Below the pieces are notes generated by a model that was not told the DNA's origin, did no database searches, and saw only the letters and a program-made list of their open reading frames with translations. Positions 23,503 to 32,022 of a stretch of 49,764 nucleotides of DNA are shown here, in pieces. Position 1 is the first letter of the stretch; each line of letters begins with the position of its first letter. Source of the stretch: Clostridiaceae bacterium (GTDB lineage Bacteria; Bacillota; Clostridia; Oscillospirales; Acutalibacteraceae); NCBI GenBank assembly GCA_016280595.1, contig JAEEHB010000018.1:1-49764 (forward strand), written 5' to 3'. Both the position numbers and the translations under genes were made by a program.

Positions 23503-26181
23503 TTATTCGTAAAACACTTCGCACCTGTTGCCGTTTTCGCCCTTGTAGGTTTCTATCTTGGCGTTTATGGTTTCGGCAAGTTCATCAACGTGTGAAATAA
23601 CGCCGACCATACCGTTTTTCTCCCTGACGGCCTGCAGCACATACAGGGCATCCGCAAGGCATTCTTTATCGAGAGTGCCGAAGCCTTCGTCTATGAAAAT
23701 CGCCTCAAGGTTAATGCCGCTTCCGCGTGCGCGCACCACATCGGAAAGTCCGATTGCGAGGCTGAGCGAAACGAGGAATTTTTCGCCGCCCGAAATATCC
23801 GAGGTGAACCTCGTTCTGCCGCACTGATGATCCTCAACCACAAACGCTAGACCCGAGTTTCTTTCGCTGCCGGCTTTTTCGTTGCTTCTGAGCAGTTTGT
23901 ATCTGCCGCCGTAGATGTTTGAGAGCATTTCGTTTGCACGGTTTGTGACAAGGTCAAGCATAACGCCGAGCACATATCTCTTGACGCCTATGCCGTTTTT
24001 GCCGCTGATACGGTCTGAGAACAGTTTTTCGAGGTCGTACTTCGCGCTCTCTTCGTTATAGGATTTCATACGCACGGAAAGGTCTTTTTCGTCCTCCTGC
24101 ATATCGCCGATTTTTCCGGCAAGCACAGCGTTGCCGTTGCTGAGAGTCTGGCACTCCTGTTTTTTGCCTTCAAGCACTTCGTTATGAGAGGCGATGTCCG
24201 GTCTCTCTTTGCCTTCGAGGAGTTTCTTCTGCTCCTCGGCATTGTGCTTTGCCTGGTCATATCTGCCGTCAAGAGAGTCAAGTTCCTTTCTTCTGCGGTT
24301 GATATCCTCGCGCTCTATCACGGCGCCTTTAAATGACTTCTCATCGTCGAAGGTGCTCTTCTCAAGAGCGTCGAGCCACGCCTTTTTATCGGCGTCGGCT
24401 GTTTTGCGGGCGGACTCGTAATCTTCCTTCGCCTTTTTGCTTATTGCTTCGGCGGACGCGCTGTCGCCCTGTGCCTCATTGTATTTCTTCGTGAGGTTTT
24501 CTTCTTCTTTATCAAAAGCGTCAATTTCTTTTTCGAGCGCCCTTATCGCTCTTTCGAGTTCATCAAGGCTTGCGATGCCGTCGAGCGTGGCATTCATAAC
24601 GGAATCAAGTTCGCTCTGCGCAAGATCCATACGGCTTTTCGCCTGAGAGAGAGCCTGCTTTTCGTTATCCGCCTTTTCTTTGGTCTTTTCGGTTTTTTCG
24701 CGAAGGGCTTTATATGCCTTTTCCGCTTCATTTTTTGCCTCTTCGGCAAGGTCAACATCTTCTTTGCTCACCGCTTTGCCCTGATGTGAAGCGGGTTTCG
24801 GATGAGAGGTGCTGCCGCACACCGGGCAGGGCTTTCCGTCTTCAAGTTCTGATGCGATAACGCCGCAGATGTTTTTGTCATACTCGCGCCTTAATTCGCT
24901 GAAAGCGGTCTGGGCTATATCAAGCGAAGCCATGCTTTTTTCGAATTCTTCGGCGGTCTTTTTATGATCGTCCTGCGCTTTCTTTTCGCTCTTTTCCGCG
25001 CTCTCATACGCGGCTTTTGCTCCGGCAAGAGCCTTTGCCTTTTCGTCTATATCTGCATATACATTTTTCTTGCTTATGCAGAGCGCTTTTCTGTCCGCTT
25101 TTTCCCTGATGCTTTCTTTCTTTGCATCGTGGTCTTCTTTTGCTTTCTTTGCGTTTTCAAAAGCCTTTGCGGATTCTTCCGCTTTTTTGCCTGCCTCATC
25201 CGCTTTGCTTTTTCCGGCCTTTTCGGCATCTGCGCTCTCAATGCTCTTGTCGTAAACGGGCTTTATTTTCAGCGCCTCTTCGGCTCTGTCAAGCAGGGCG
25301 GCCTCCTCGCCGGAATTCTTTTTCTCTTCGGCAATTTCTTCAAGGGCGCGGTTTCTCTTGTCGAGTTCTTTAAACTTTCCTTCAAGGTCGAGAAGCGCCT
25401 CTTTTCCCTTTTCGAGTTTATCAATCTCTTCCGAAAGGGCTTTTTCGGTTTCTTTATTCTCTTCGAGTCTTTGCTTTTCGCTCTCAATCAACTCACCGAG
25501 TTTATCGGAAGAATCACAGCCGTACTTGCCGAGCACGTTTGCAAAAGAGGCTTTTTCGGCGGCAAGCATCTTTTCTTTTTCGCTCACCTTTTTGGCGATA
25601 AAGGTTGTAATCCTGTCCCATCTTTCCACATCGAATATGCCGGAGAGGATTGTTTCTTTTTCCTTGCTTGTGGAGGTGAGAAGTTTTTCAAACTGACCCT
25701 GCGGAAGAATCACTACCTGCCTGAACTGGTTTGCGGTGAGCCCTGTTATTTTTTCGGCGTAGGCGCTCACCTTTTCCATAGTGAGGTTTGCTTCGAACGG
25801 CACATAGTTTTCGCCGTCATATTCGCCGCAGGTGTGATTGTAATTGAAGTTTACGCCGCGCGTGTTGAGTTTCATTTCACGGTAAAATCTGTATTTGCGC
25901 TCTCCGTTTTCAAAAATGAATTCAACAAAGGTTTCTTCGTTTGCGGGGGCCTGCTGGCAGCGCATTTTATTGAAAGAATCCGTTCCGCCGCCGCCGTATC
26001 TTACGCCGCTGCTCGATTCGCAGTAAAGGGCGCAGCAGATGGCGTCAAGCAGGGAGGTTTTGCCGCTGCCCGTGTTGCCGTAAATAAGGAAAAGTCCGCT
26101 TTTTTCAAGCCTTGCGAAGTCTATATACTGCTCCTTGATAAAAGGACCGAAGTTTTTGAATCTGAGTGAAACGGGTTTCAA
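23503..26181 (-). CDS. sbcC: SbcC-type exonuclease ATPase subunit
   Basis: 892 aa, a little shorter than typical SbcC (about 1,000). Walker A GNTGSGKT at 35-42, Q-loop PQGQFEKLL, long coiled coils on both sides of a zinc hook (CPVCGSTSHPKP near 452), ABC signature DISGGEKFLVSLSLA (about 790) and Walker B LEAIFIDEGFGTLD (about 830). With SbcD it forms a nuclease that opens hairpins and blocked DNA ends. The start is TTG at 26181, with AGGAGG ten bases upstream, overlapping the sbcD stop as TTGA; a rare start codon with a very strong SD. Confidence 0.93.
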   Translation of the reverse strand: MKPVSLRFKNFGPFIKEQYIDFARLEKSGLFLIYGNTGSGKTSLLDAICCALYCESSSGVRYGGGGTDSFNKMRCQQAPANEETFVEFIFENGERKYRFYREMKLNTRGVNFNYNHTCGEYDGENYVPFEANLTMEKVSAYAEKITGLTANQFRQVVILPQGQFEKLLTSTSKEKETILSGIFDVERWDRITTFIAKKVSEKEKMLAAEKASFANVLGKYGCDSSDKLGELIESEKQRLEENKETEKALSEEIDKLEKGKEALLDLEGKFKELDKRNRALEEIAEEKKNSGEEAALLDRAEEALKIKPVYDKSIESADAEKAGKSKADEAGKKAEESAKAFENAKKAKEDHDAKKESIREKADRKALCISKKNVYADIDEKAKALAGAKAAYESAEKSEKKAQDDHKKTAEEFEKSMASLDIAQTAFSELRREYDKNICGVIASELEDGKPCPVCGSTSHPKPASHQGKAVSKEDVDLAEEAKNEAEKAYKALREKTEKTKEKADNEKQALSQAKSRMDLAQSELDSVMNATLDGIASLDELERAIRALEKEIDAFDKEEENLTKKYNEAQGDSASAEAISKKAKEDYESARKTADADKKAWLDALEKSTFDDEKSFKGAVIEREDINRRRKELDSLDGRYDQAKHNAEEQKKLLEGKERPDIASHNEVLEGKKQECQTLSNGNAVLAGKIGDMQEDEKDLSVRMKSYNEESAKYDLEKLFSDRISGKNGIGVKRYVLGVMLDLVTNRANEMLSNIYGGRYKLLRSNEKAGSERNSGLAFVVEDHQCGRTRFTSDISGGEKFLVSLSLAIGLSDVVRARGSGINLEAIFIDEGFGTLDKECLADALYVLQAVREKNGMVGVISHVDELAETINAKIETYKGENGNRCEVFYE

Positions 26182-27308
26182 TTTTCCGCAGCCTCCTTAT
26201 CGCACTCTTCGAGTGCAAGATTAAACAGCGCGCGCTCCGCTTCTCCGGGCTCTTCGCCGAAAACATCTTTCATAAAGCCGGCGAGTATCGCGTAATCGTC
26301 AAGTTTGTCAACATCCACGGCGCTGATTGATTTGCCATCGCCCGCCGCTTTGGTGTCGCTGCCGTGAAGCCCTATCATATAGGGGAATTTTTCGGCAAAC
26401 TCGGCGTAAAAGCCCGAGGCGTTGACTTTATCGGTAACATAGATATCGAGATAATCGTTTTCGAGCCCCTTCATGGCGAGAATTTCGTCATAGGTGCCCG
26501 TAACCGTGCGGCGCCCGTGCAGCTCTTCAATCACAACGAATTCCTGCGACATATCTCCGGTGTCGATTATCACAACGCCCTTTTCCTGCTTTTCCTCTTT
26601 GCCGAAGGAATACTTTACGGGGCTGCCCGAGTATCTGATTTTGTCACTTACCTGCTGGGGCTTGTGAATGTGACCGAGTGCGACATAGTCAAAGCCCTCA
26701 AACACATCCTTCGAAATCGCGGAGGCGGTGCCTATCTGCGCCGAGTGGTCGGAATCGGAGAGTTCGACATTCTGCACAAGCGAATGAGAAACGAGGATGT
26801 TTCTTTTGCTTTTGTCCATCTTTTCGCGGATTATATCGCACACCGCTTTCATTGCGTCGGAGGCGGAAGAAATCTCATCCTTCTTTTCGGGGAAGAGAGC
26901 CGCGACTTCCTCTTTGCTGAAATAAGGCAGGGCGTAAATGTCCGCGTCGCCGATATGCACGGGGCTTAAGTCCGCGCTGATTCTGCCGTAAAGATACAGG
27001 CCCGCGCCTTTGAGCAGTTCCCTGCAGGAGGCAAGCCTCGGTCCGCTGTCATGATTGCCGGCGATAACAATAGCCGGAATGCGCATATCGAGGCAGATTT
27101 TTGTGATAACCTCGTTATAGAGGTTGATCGCCTGAGCGTTTGATACGCTGCTGTCATACACGTCGCCCGCGATAAGCACGGCGTCAATCTTTTCTTTTTC
27201 GATAATCCCGTAAAGGCGCTCAAAGAAATGCCTGTGGTCCGCATCGTAGTTGCGGGTGTTTGTGAGCGCTCTGCCGAGATGCCAGTCAGAAGTGTGCAGT
27301 AATTTCAT
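26178..27308 (-). CDS. sbcD: SbcD-type exonuclease subunit
   Basis: 376 aa. Mre11/SbcD metallophosphoesterase motifs in order: HTSDWHLGR (Asp8, His10), AGDVYDS, AGNHDS, VSHSLVQN and ALGHIHKPQ. The C-terminal region (about 270-376) is the usual capping domain. ATG at 27308 with GGGAGGG upstream. It overlaps sbcC by four bases and is the first gene of sbcD-sbcC-DUF2779. No LexA-type box was recognised upstream. Confidence 0.93.
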   Translation of the reverse strand: MKLLHTSDWHLGRALTNTRNYDADHRHFFERLYGIIEKEKIDAVLIAGDVYDSSVSNAQAINLYNEVITKICLDMRIPAIVIAGNHDSGPRLASCRELLKGAGLYLYGRISADLSPVHIGDADIYALPYFSKEEVAALFPEKKDEISSASDAMKAVCDIIREKMDKSKRNILVSHSLVQNVELSDSDHSAQIGTASAISKDVFEGFDYVALGHIHKPQQVSDKIRYSGSPVKYSFGKEEKQEKGVVIIDTGDMSQEFVVIEELHGRRTVTGTYDEILAMKGLENDYLDIYVTDKVNASGFYAEFAEKFPYMIGLHGSDTKAAGDGKSISAVDVDKLDDYAILAGFMKDVFGEEPGEAERALFNLALEECDKEAAEN

Positions 27309-27525
27309 ATCAGCCCTCCCGATTCTTTCTTCTGTGATTACACTATAACACGCATTGAGTCCGAAAATCTTCTCTCATTTTCCGGATTCTTACTTTTCCT
27401 GAAAATTATATCACAGCCCGCGTTTTCTTTTCAAGCGGTAAGGCGTTAAAAGCGGTTTATGCGACAATCTTGCGCGTATGTATGAATAGATAATTTCCGA
27501 TATAGATTTTTTGCCGGAAATATAT

Positions 27526-27531
27526 TATAAT
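27526..27531 (+). promoter_or_regulatory. -10 element upstream of the patatin operon
   Basis: TATAAT, 37 bases before the start codon at 27569, in an AT-rich stretch. No good -35 is seen at the right distance (TAGATT). The rest of the 260 bp gap between the divergent sbcD and patatin genes shows nothing I can assign. Confidence 0.45.
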
Positions 27532-27568
27532 TATTGTGTATTAATTTAAGCGACCCGAGGTGATAACT

Positions 27569-28435
27569 ATGGATAACATCTGTCCGAAATACGGACTTGT
27601 GCTTGAAGGCGGCGCAATGAGGGGAATGTTCACCGCCGGAGTAATTGATGTTTTTATTGACAATGACATAAAGTTTGACGGCGCAATCGGAGTTTCCGCA
27701 GGCGCGGTTATCGGCATAAACTATCCGTCAAAGCAAAAAGGCAGAGCAATCGGCTACACGCTCGATTTCATAAAAGACAAGCGCTATATGGGCATAGGCA
27801 ACCTCATAAAGACGGGCGACCTTATCGGCAAAGATTTCGCCTACTACACCGTGCCCGTAAAATATTATCCTTTTGACGAAGAAACTTTTCATAAAACAGG
27901 CATACCGTTTTACGCGGCTGTCACCAATATGGAAACGGGCGATGCCGAATATTTCGAGATAGAAGATTTTGATTTCGGTATGGAGGCCCTCAGAGCCTCC
28001 GCCTCCCTCCCCTTTGTCACAAAGCCCGTGATGCTTAACGGCAAGCCCTACCTTGACGGCGGCGTGGCGGACAGCATCCCATACCGCAAGATGTTCGAGC
28101 TCGGCTACGATAAACTTGTTGTAGTGCTCACGAGAGACGGCTCTTACAGGAAGTCTCCGATGCCCGCCTTTCCCACAAGATATGTTTACCGCAAATATCC
28201 CGCTTTCGCGGACAGGATAATGGACAGGCACAATGAGTATAACAGCACCGTGAGAGAACTTGAAAAACTCGAGAGCGAAGGCAGAGTTTTCATTATCAGG
28301 CCTCCCGCTCCGCTCGGAATCGGCAGGACGGAAAGAAACCTTGAAAAGATAAAACGCACCTATGAAAAAGGGCTTGCGCAGGGCGAAGCAAGGCTCGGCG
28401 CGCTCAAAGAATTTTTAAGCGGAAAAAGCGTATGA
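27569..28435 (+). CDS. patatin-like phospholipase (RssA/YjjU type)
   Basis: 288 aa from the ATG at 27569; the in-frame GTG at 27560 is part of the GAGGTG SD. Oxyanion loop GGAMRG (14-19), nucleophile elbow GVSAG with Ser43, and the DGGVADS motif with the dyad Asp. These are diagnostic of bacterial patatins, which hydrolyse acyl chains from lipids. No signal peptide. First gene of a five-gene plus-strand operon; the stop overlaps the next start by four bases. Confidence 0.9.
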   Translation: MDNICPKYGLVLEGGAMRGMFTAGVIDVFIDNDIKFDGAIGVSAGAVIGINYPSKQKGRAIGYTLDFIKDKRYMGIGNLIKTGDLIGKDFAYYTVPVKYYPFDEETFHKTGIPFYAAVTNMETGDAEYFEIEDFDFGMEALRASASLPFVTKPVMLNGKPYLDGGVADSIPYRKMFELGYDKLVVVLTRDGSYRKSPMPAFPTRYVYRKYPAFADRIMDRHNEYNSTVRELEKLESEGRVFIIRPPAPLGIGRTERNLEKIKRTYEKGLAQGEARLGALKEFLSGKSV

Positions 28436-29385
28436 ATAATCTGAGTGTAAATCAAATACTTTCGGCGGAGTTTACTCTTTATGAATCAAACCCCGTCATA
28501 AAGAATTCCGGCGCGTCGCCCATAGTTGCCGACCCTTCACTGCTCACGCCCGACAAATCCCCCGACGGGCTGTGGCATATCTTCTTTCACACCACTTTCG
28601 GCGTATGGCACGCTTCATCCGCAGACGGCATAAAGTTTGGAAAAAGCGAAAAAATCTGCCCGCGCGCAATGAGGCCGGACATAAACTGTGTTGACGGAAA
28701 AAATCTGCTCTATTATGAGCACACCCGCCCGCTTTTGTTCAATGCGCTCAATATTGCAGGCCTTGCGAAATGGAATTCGGAAATCTATGTTACCGAAAGC
28801 GAGGACCTCGTAAACTGGAGCGAGCCCGAAGCGGTGATAACTCACACGCGCGAGTATGAAAAGAGCGAGAGAGGCGTTTCGATTTCGAATCCGTTTCTGC
28901 TTAAAGAAGGTGACGAATACAGGCTGTACTATTCGTGCGGGCTCACCTTCATAAAGGACTGCGGCTTCTGCGAGCCGACTTATATAAGCCTCGCGAGGAG
29001 CAAATCGCCTATCGGCGGTTTTGTGAGCGAAGAGAAACCGATTATCTCACCCGACCCCGCAGGCAGATATACCAATCTCTGCAGCGGCTGTCTCAAGGTC
29101 TGCAAAGTCAGCGACGGCTTCATCGGTATTCAGAACGGCATTTATTCGCTTGACGGCGAAAGCCGCTCGGCAATAATGCTGCTCACTTCACGCGACGGCA
29201 TCTCTTTTGAATTTGCTAAGATGCTGCTCGAGCCCGACCCTGCCATCACCTGGATGGCGCAGTATGTTTACGCGAGCCATCTTGTAAAATACGGCGATGA
29301 ACTCAGACTCTATTTCAACGCGAGAAACAGGGCCGATATGCTGAGGGGAAGAGAATGCATCGGCTTTGCGCGCGCGAAAATATAA
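28432..29385 (+). CDS. five-bladed beta-propeller glycosidase (GH43/GH32-like)
   Basis: 317 aa, no signal peptide. Repeated propeller-blade signatures: VADPSLLTPDKSPDGLWHIF, YVTESEDLVNWSEPEA, ISNPFLLKEGDEYRLYYSCG, YISLARSKSPIGGF and LTSRDGISFEF. The 'VADPS' near the start may hold the catalytic Asp of GH43-type enzymes. Related propellers include GH32, GH43, GH117 and GH130, and the substrate cannot be decided here. ATG at 28432 overlaps the patatin stop (ATGA), so the two enzymes are translationally coupled, perhaps acting on a glycolipid (inference). Confidence 0.7.
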   Translation: MNNLSVNQILSAEFTLYESNPVIKNSGASPIVADPSLLTPDKSPDGLWHIFFHTTFGVWHASSADGIKFGKSEKICPRAMRPDINCVDGKNLLYYEHTRPLLFNALNIAGLAKWNSEIYVTESEDLVNWSEPEAVITHTREYEKSERGVSISNPFLLKEGDEYRLYYSCGLTFIKDCGFCEPTYISLARSKSPIGGFVSEEKPIISPDPAGRYTNLCSGCLKVCKVSDGFIGIQNGIYSLDGESRSAIMLLTSRDGISFEFAKMLLEPDPAITWMAQYVYASHLVKYGDELRLYFNARNRADMLRGRECIGFARAKI

Positions 29386-29404
29386 ACAATCCGGGGAAAA
29401 GAAA

Positions 29405-31132
29405 ATGCTGAAAAGATTTATCGCTTACTACGCGCCGCACAAGAAACTGTTTGCCCTCGATATGGCGGCGTCTCTCGCAATATCCGTGCTGGGTATGGTC
29501 TATCCCGTAATCACCAACAAAATGCTCAATGATTTCATACCCGACAGAAACTACCGCTACATTATCATCGCGGGAGTCACGGTGCTTGCGCTCTACTTTG
29601 TGAGAATGTATCTGCGCTACTTTGTGCAGTATCAGGGCCATATCATAGGCACATATATGCAGGCGCAAATGAGAAGAGAACTGTTTTCGCATCTCGAAAA
29701 ACTGCCCTTCTCTTTCTTTGACAACAACGAAACGGGCTCGATTATGACGCGCATGACAAACGATTTGTTTGAGGTGAGCGAACTTGCCCATCACGGGCCC
29801 GAAAATCTGCTCACGAGCAGCGTGATGATTGTGCTGAGTTTCACTTATCTGTGCACGCTCAATGTGCCCCGCACGCTTATTATTTTCGCCTGCGTGCCCG
29901 TGCTCGCGGTTGTGTCCGTTCACTACAGAAAACTTATGCGCAAAGCCTTCACCGAAAGGCGTCAGAGCAACGCAGTTATAAACGCCGCGCTCGAAAGTTC
30001 AATCACGGGCGTGAGGGTTACAAAGGCTTATACCAACGCGGACGAAGAACTCAGAAAATTTGAAATAGGCAACAGGAAATTCATCGACGCCTCAGCCCTC
30101 TCATACAAGGCGATGGGTAAATTTCATTCGTCCACCAATTTCGTGACGGATGTGTTCAATGTAATCATCCTTATCGCGGGCGGTATGTTTCTGTATCTGG
30201 GCAAAATCAATTTCGGCGAATACTCCGCTTTCATAGTTGCCGTTAACCTCTTTATCTCTCCCGTGCAGACGCTGATATCCTTTATGGAGCAGTGGCAAAA
30301 CGGTGTGACGGGCTTTCAGCGGTTCATAGAGATAATGGATGAGCCCGAAGAGGAAGACGCGCCCGGAGCGAAAGAAATCGACAGAGTAAAAGGCGACATC
30401 TCGCTCAGGAATATCTGCTTTTCATATAACGGAAACGGCAGCCGCGAAATACTTGACGAAATCTCGCTCGACATAAAAGCGGGCGAAAAAGTCGCACTTG
30501 TAGGTCCTTCGGGCGGCGGCAAAACCACCATCTGCAATCTTATACCGGATTTTTACAAACTCGGCGAAAAAGACGGCAAGATACTCATTGACGGCGAAGA
30601 CATAAGAAATATTACTATGGATTCCCTCAGGCGCAATATCGGCATAGTGCAGCAGGATGTATTTCTCTTCGCGGGCACAATACGCGAAAACATCCTTTAC
30701 GGCTGCAAAAACGCGAGCGATGAGGAAGTTGTGGAAGCGGCAAAGAAAGCGAATATTCACGAATTCGCAATTTCCCTGCCCGACGGCTACGACACGCAGA
30801 TAGGCGAAAGAGGCGTAAAACTTTCCGGCGGTCAGAAACAGCGCATATCAATAGCGAGAGTATTCCTCAAAAATCCGTCCGTGCTCATACTCGACGAAGC
30901 GACAAGCGCGCTCGACAGCAGCACCGAAATACTTATACAGCAGTCGCTTGACAAACTCTGCGAGGGCAGGACCTGCATCGTGGTGGCGCACAGGCTTTCG
31001 ACCATAAGAAACGCCGACAGAATCTTTGTGATTACAGACGGCAAAGCAGTTGAATCCGGCACTCACGAAGAACTGATGGAATACGGCGGAATATATAAAA
31101 ACCTCTATGAACTACAATATAAACTGAAATAA
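29405..31132 (+). CDS. ABC exporter, fused permease and ATPase
   Basis: 575 aa from the ATG at 29405 (GGGGAAAAGAAA upstream); 13 upstream in-frame codons overlap the previous gene and lack an SD. Residues 1-310 form a six-helix ABC transmembrane domain, with an LEKLPFSFFDNNETGSIMTR coupling segment. The ATPase has Walker A GPSGGGKTT (about 366-374), Q-loop GIVQQDVFLFAGTIREN, signature LSGGQKQRIS, Walker B VLILDEATSALD and an H-loop VVAHRLSTI. It is a homodimer-type exporter related to lipid and multidrug flippases. In this operon a lipid or glycolipid cargo is possible (inference). Confidence 0.9.
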   Translation: MLKRFIAYYAPHKKLFALDMAASLAISVLGMVYPVITNKMLNDFIPDRNYRYIIIAGVTVLALYFVRMYLRYFVQYQGHIIGTYMQAQMRRELFSHLEKLPFSFFDNNETGSIMTRMTNDLFEVSELAHHGPENLLTSSVMIVLSFTYLCTLNVPRTLIIFACVPVLAVVSVHYRKLMRKAFTERRQSNAVINAALESSITGVRVTKAYTNADEELRKFEIGNRKFIDASALSYKAMGKFHSSTNFVTDVFNVIILIAGGMFLYLGKINFGEYSAFIVAVNLFISPVQTLISFMEQWQNGVTGFQRFIEIMDEPEEEDAPGAKEIDRVKGDISLRNICFSYNGNGSREILDEISLDIKAGEKVALVGPSGGGKTTICNLIPDFYKLGEKDGKILIDGEDIRNITMDSLRRNIGIVQQDVFLFAGTIRENILYGCKNASDEEVVEAAKKANIHEFAISLPDGYDTQIGERGVKLSGGQKQRISIARVFLKNPSVLILDEATSALDSSTEILIQQSLDKLCEGRTCIVVAHRLSTIRNADRIFVITDGKAVESGTHEELMEYGGIYKNLYELQYKLK

Positions 31133-31149
31133 ATCAAGGAGGGAAAGGT

Positions 31150-32022
31150 ATGGCGGTTTGCCCGAAATGCGGCGAGCATCTCAAAATATCGGACTGGCGG
31201 CAGCACTGCCCTCACTGCGGGGTTAACATCGTGGTTTACGACCTGCAGGAGCGGCTTATGCAGCAGGCGGATATAGCGGAGGTGCAGCACTATCATTTTC
31301 AGAAAAAGATTGACAGGCTCAAAGCGTCCTTCATAGGCAGTAAACTTGCGGTGGTCAGGATTATCACCTCGTTTATTCCCGTTTTCGCCCTGTTTCTGCC
31401 CGTGATAAACGCCGCGCTCAATCCCCGCTTCTCATCTTACAGCGGCAACATCTCATTTATCACGGCTTATAACAACATCGACGTTGTGACGCAGGACGGC
31501 TTTCTCGGCAGTGACAGGCTCCTGCTCGTGAGCATCGCTCTGCTGCTGCTTTCAATCGCGCTGTGGCTTATTCACTTTTTACTGCTTATGCTCGCCTGCT
31601 CAAAGCGGGCAAAGGGCAGAGCGATAATCGTGAATGCTCTTATCCTGCTCACCTCTTTCGGCTCGTTTTTCGTTTTTATTGCCGATAAGTCGGACGCTGT
31701 GCTCAGCGGCAAGCCCGCGATCGGGTTTTACCTTTACCTTGCTCTGCAGCTTATCAATGTGATTATCGATTTCATTGTGCTTAAACAGGGCATACCCGTT
31801 CATCACAAGCAGTGCTATGTGGGCGGCATACCGATAGAAGAATATTTTGAACTGCAAAAGACGATGAGCCCCGAAGAAATAAGGGCAGAGCAGTATAAAC
31901 GCCTGCAGGCGATTCAGGACGAAAAAGAAAAAGAAATCGCGAAAGCAAACGAGGCGCAGGCACAGGAAAAAGAAAAAGAAGACGATAAAGAAAGCGAAAG
32001 CGAGGTGCAGGATAATGGCTGA
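31150..32022 (+). CDS. zinc-ribbon membrane protein of unknown function
   Basis: 290 aa. A zinc ribbon at the N-terminus (CPKCGEHLK..HCPHCGVN), then a helical linker and four hydrophobic segments (IITSFIPVFALFLPVINAAL; LLLVSIALLLLSIALWLIHF; AIIVNALILLTSFGSFFVFI; IGFYLYLALQLINVIIDFIV). The end is a highly charged coil rich in E and K (EKEKEIAKANEAQAQEKEKE). It lies 17 bp after the ABC exporter, and its last bases overlap the GPH symporter gene by 8 bp. Coupling suggests an accessory or sensor for one of these transporters; this is inference. Confidence 0.75.
   Translation: MAVCPKCGEHLKISDWRQHCPHCGVNIVVYDLQERLMQQADIAEVQHYHFQKKIDRLKASFIGSKLAVVRIITSFIPVFALFLPVINAALNPRFSSYSGNISFITAYNNIDVVTQDGFLGSDRLLLVSIALLLLSIALWLIHFLLLMLACSKRAKGRAIIVNALILLTSFGSFFVFIADKSDAVLSGKPAIGFYLYLALQLINVIIDFIVLKQGIPVHHKQCYVGGIPIEEYFELQKTMSPEEIRAEQYKRLQAIQDEKEKEIAKANEAQAQEKEKEDDKESESEVQDNG

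Noticed and set aside
24964-26169. 401-codon plus-strand frame opposite sbcC
   Set aside because: Phe/Leu-rich shadow of the Glu/Lys-rich coiled coil of SbcC on the other strand.
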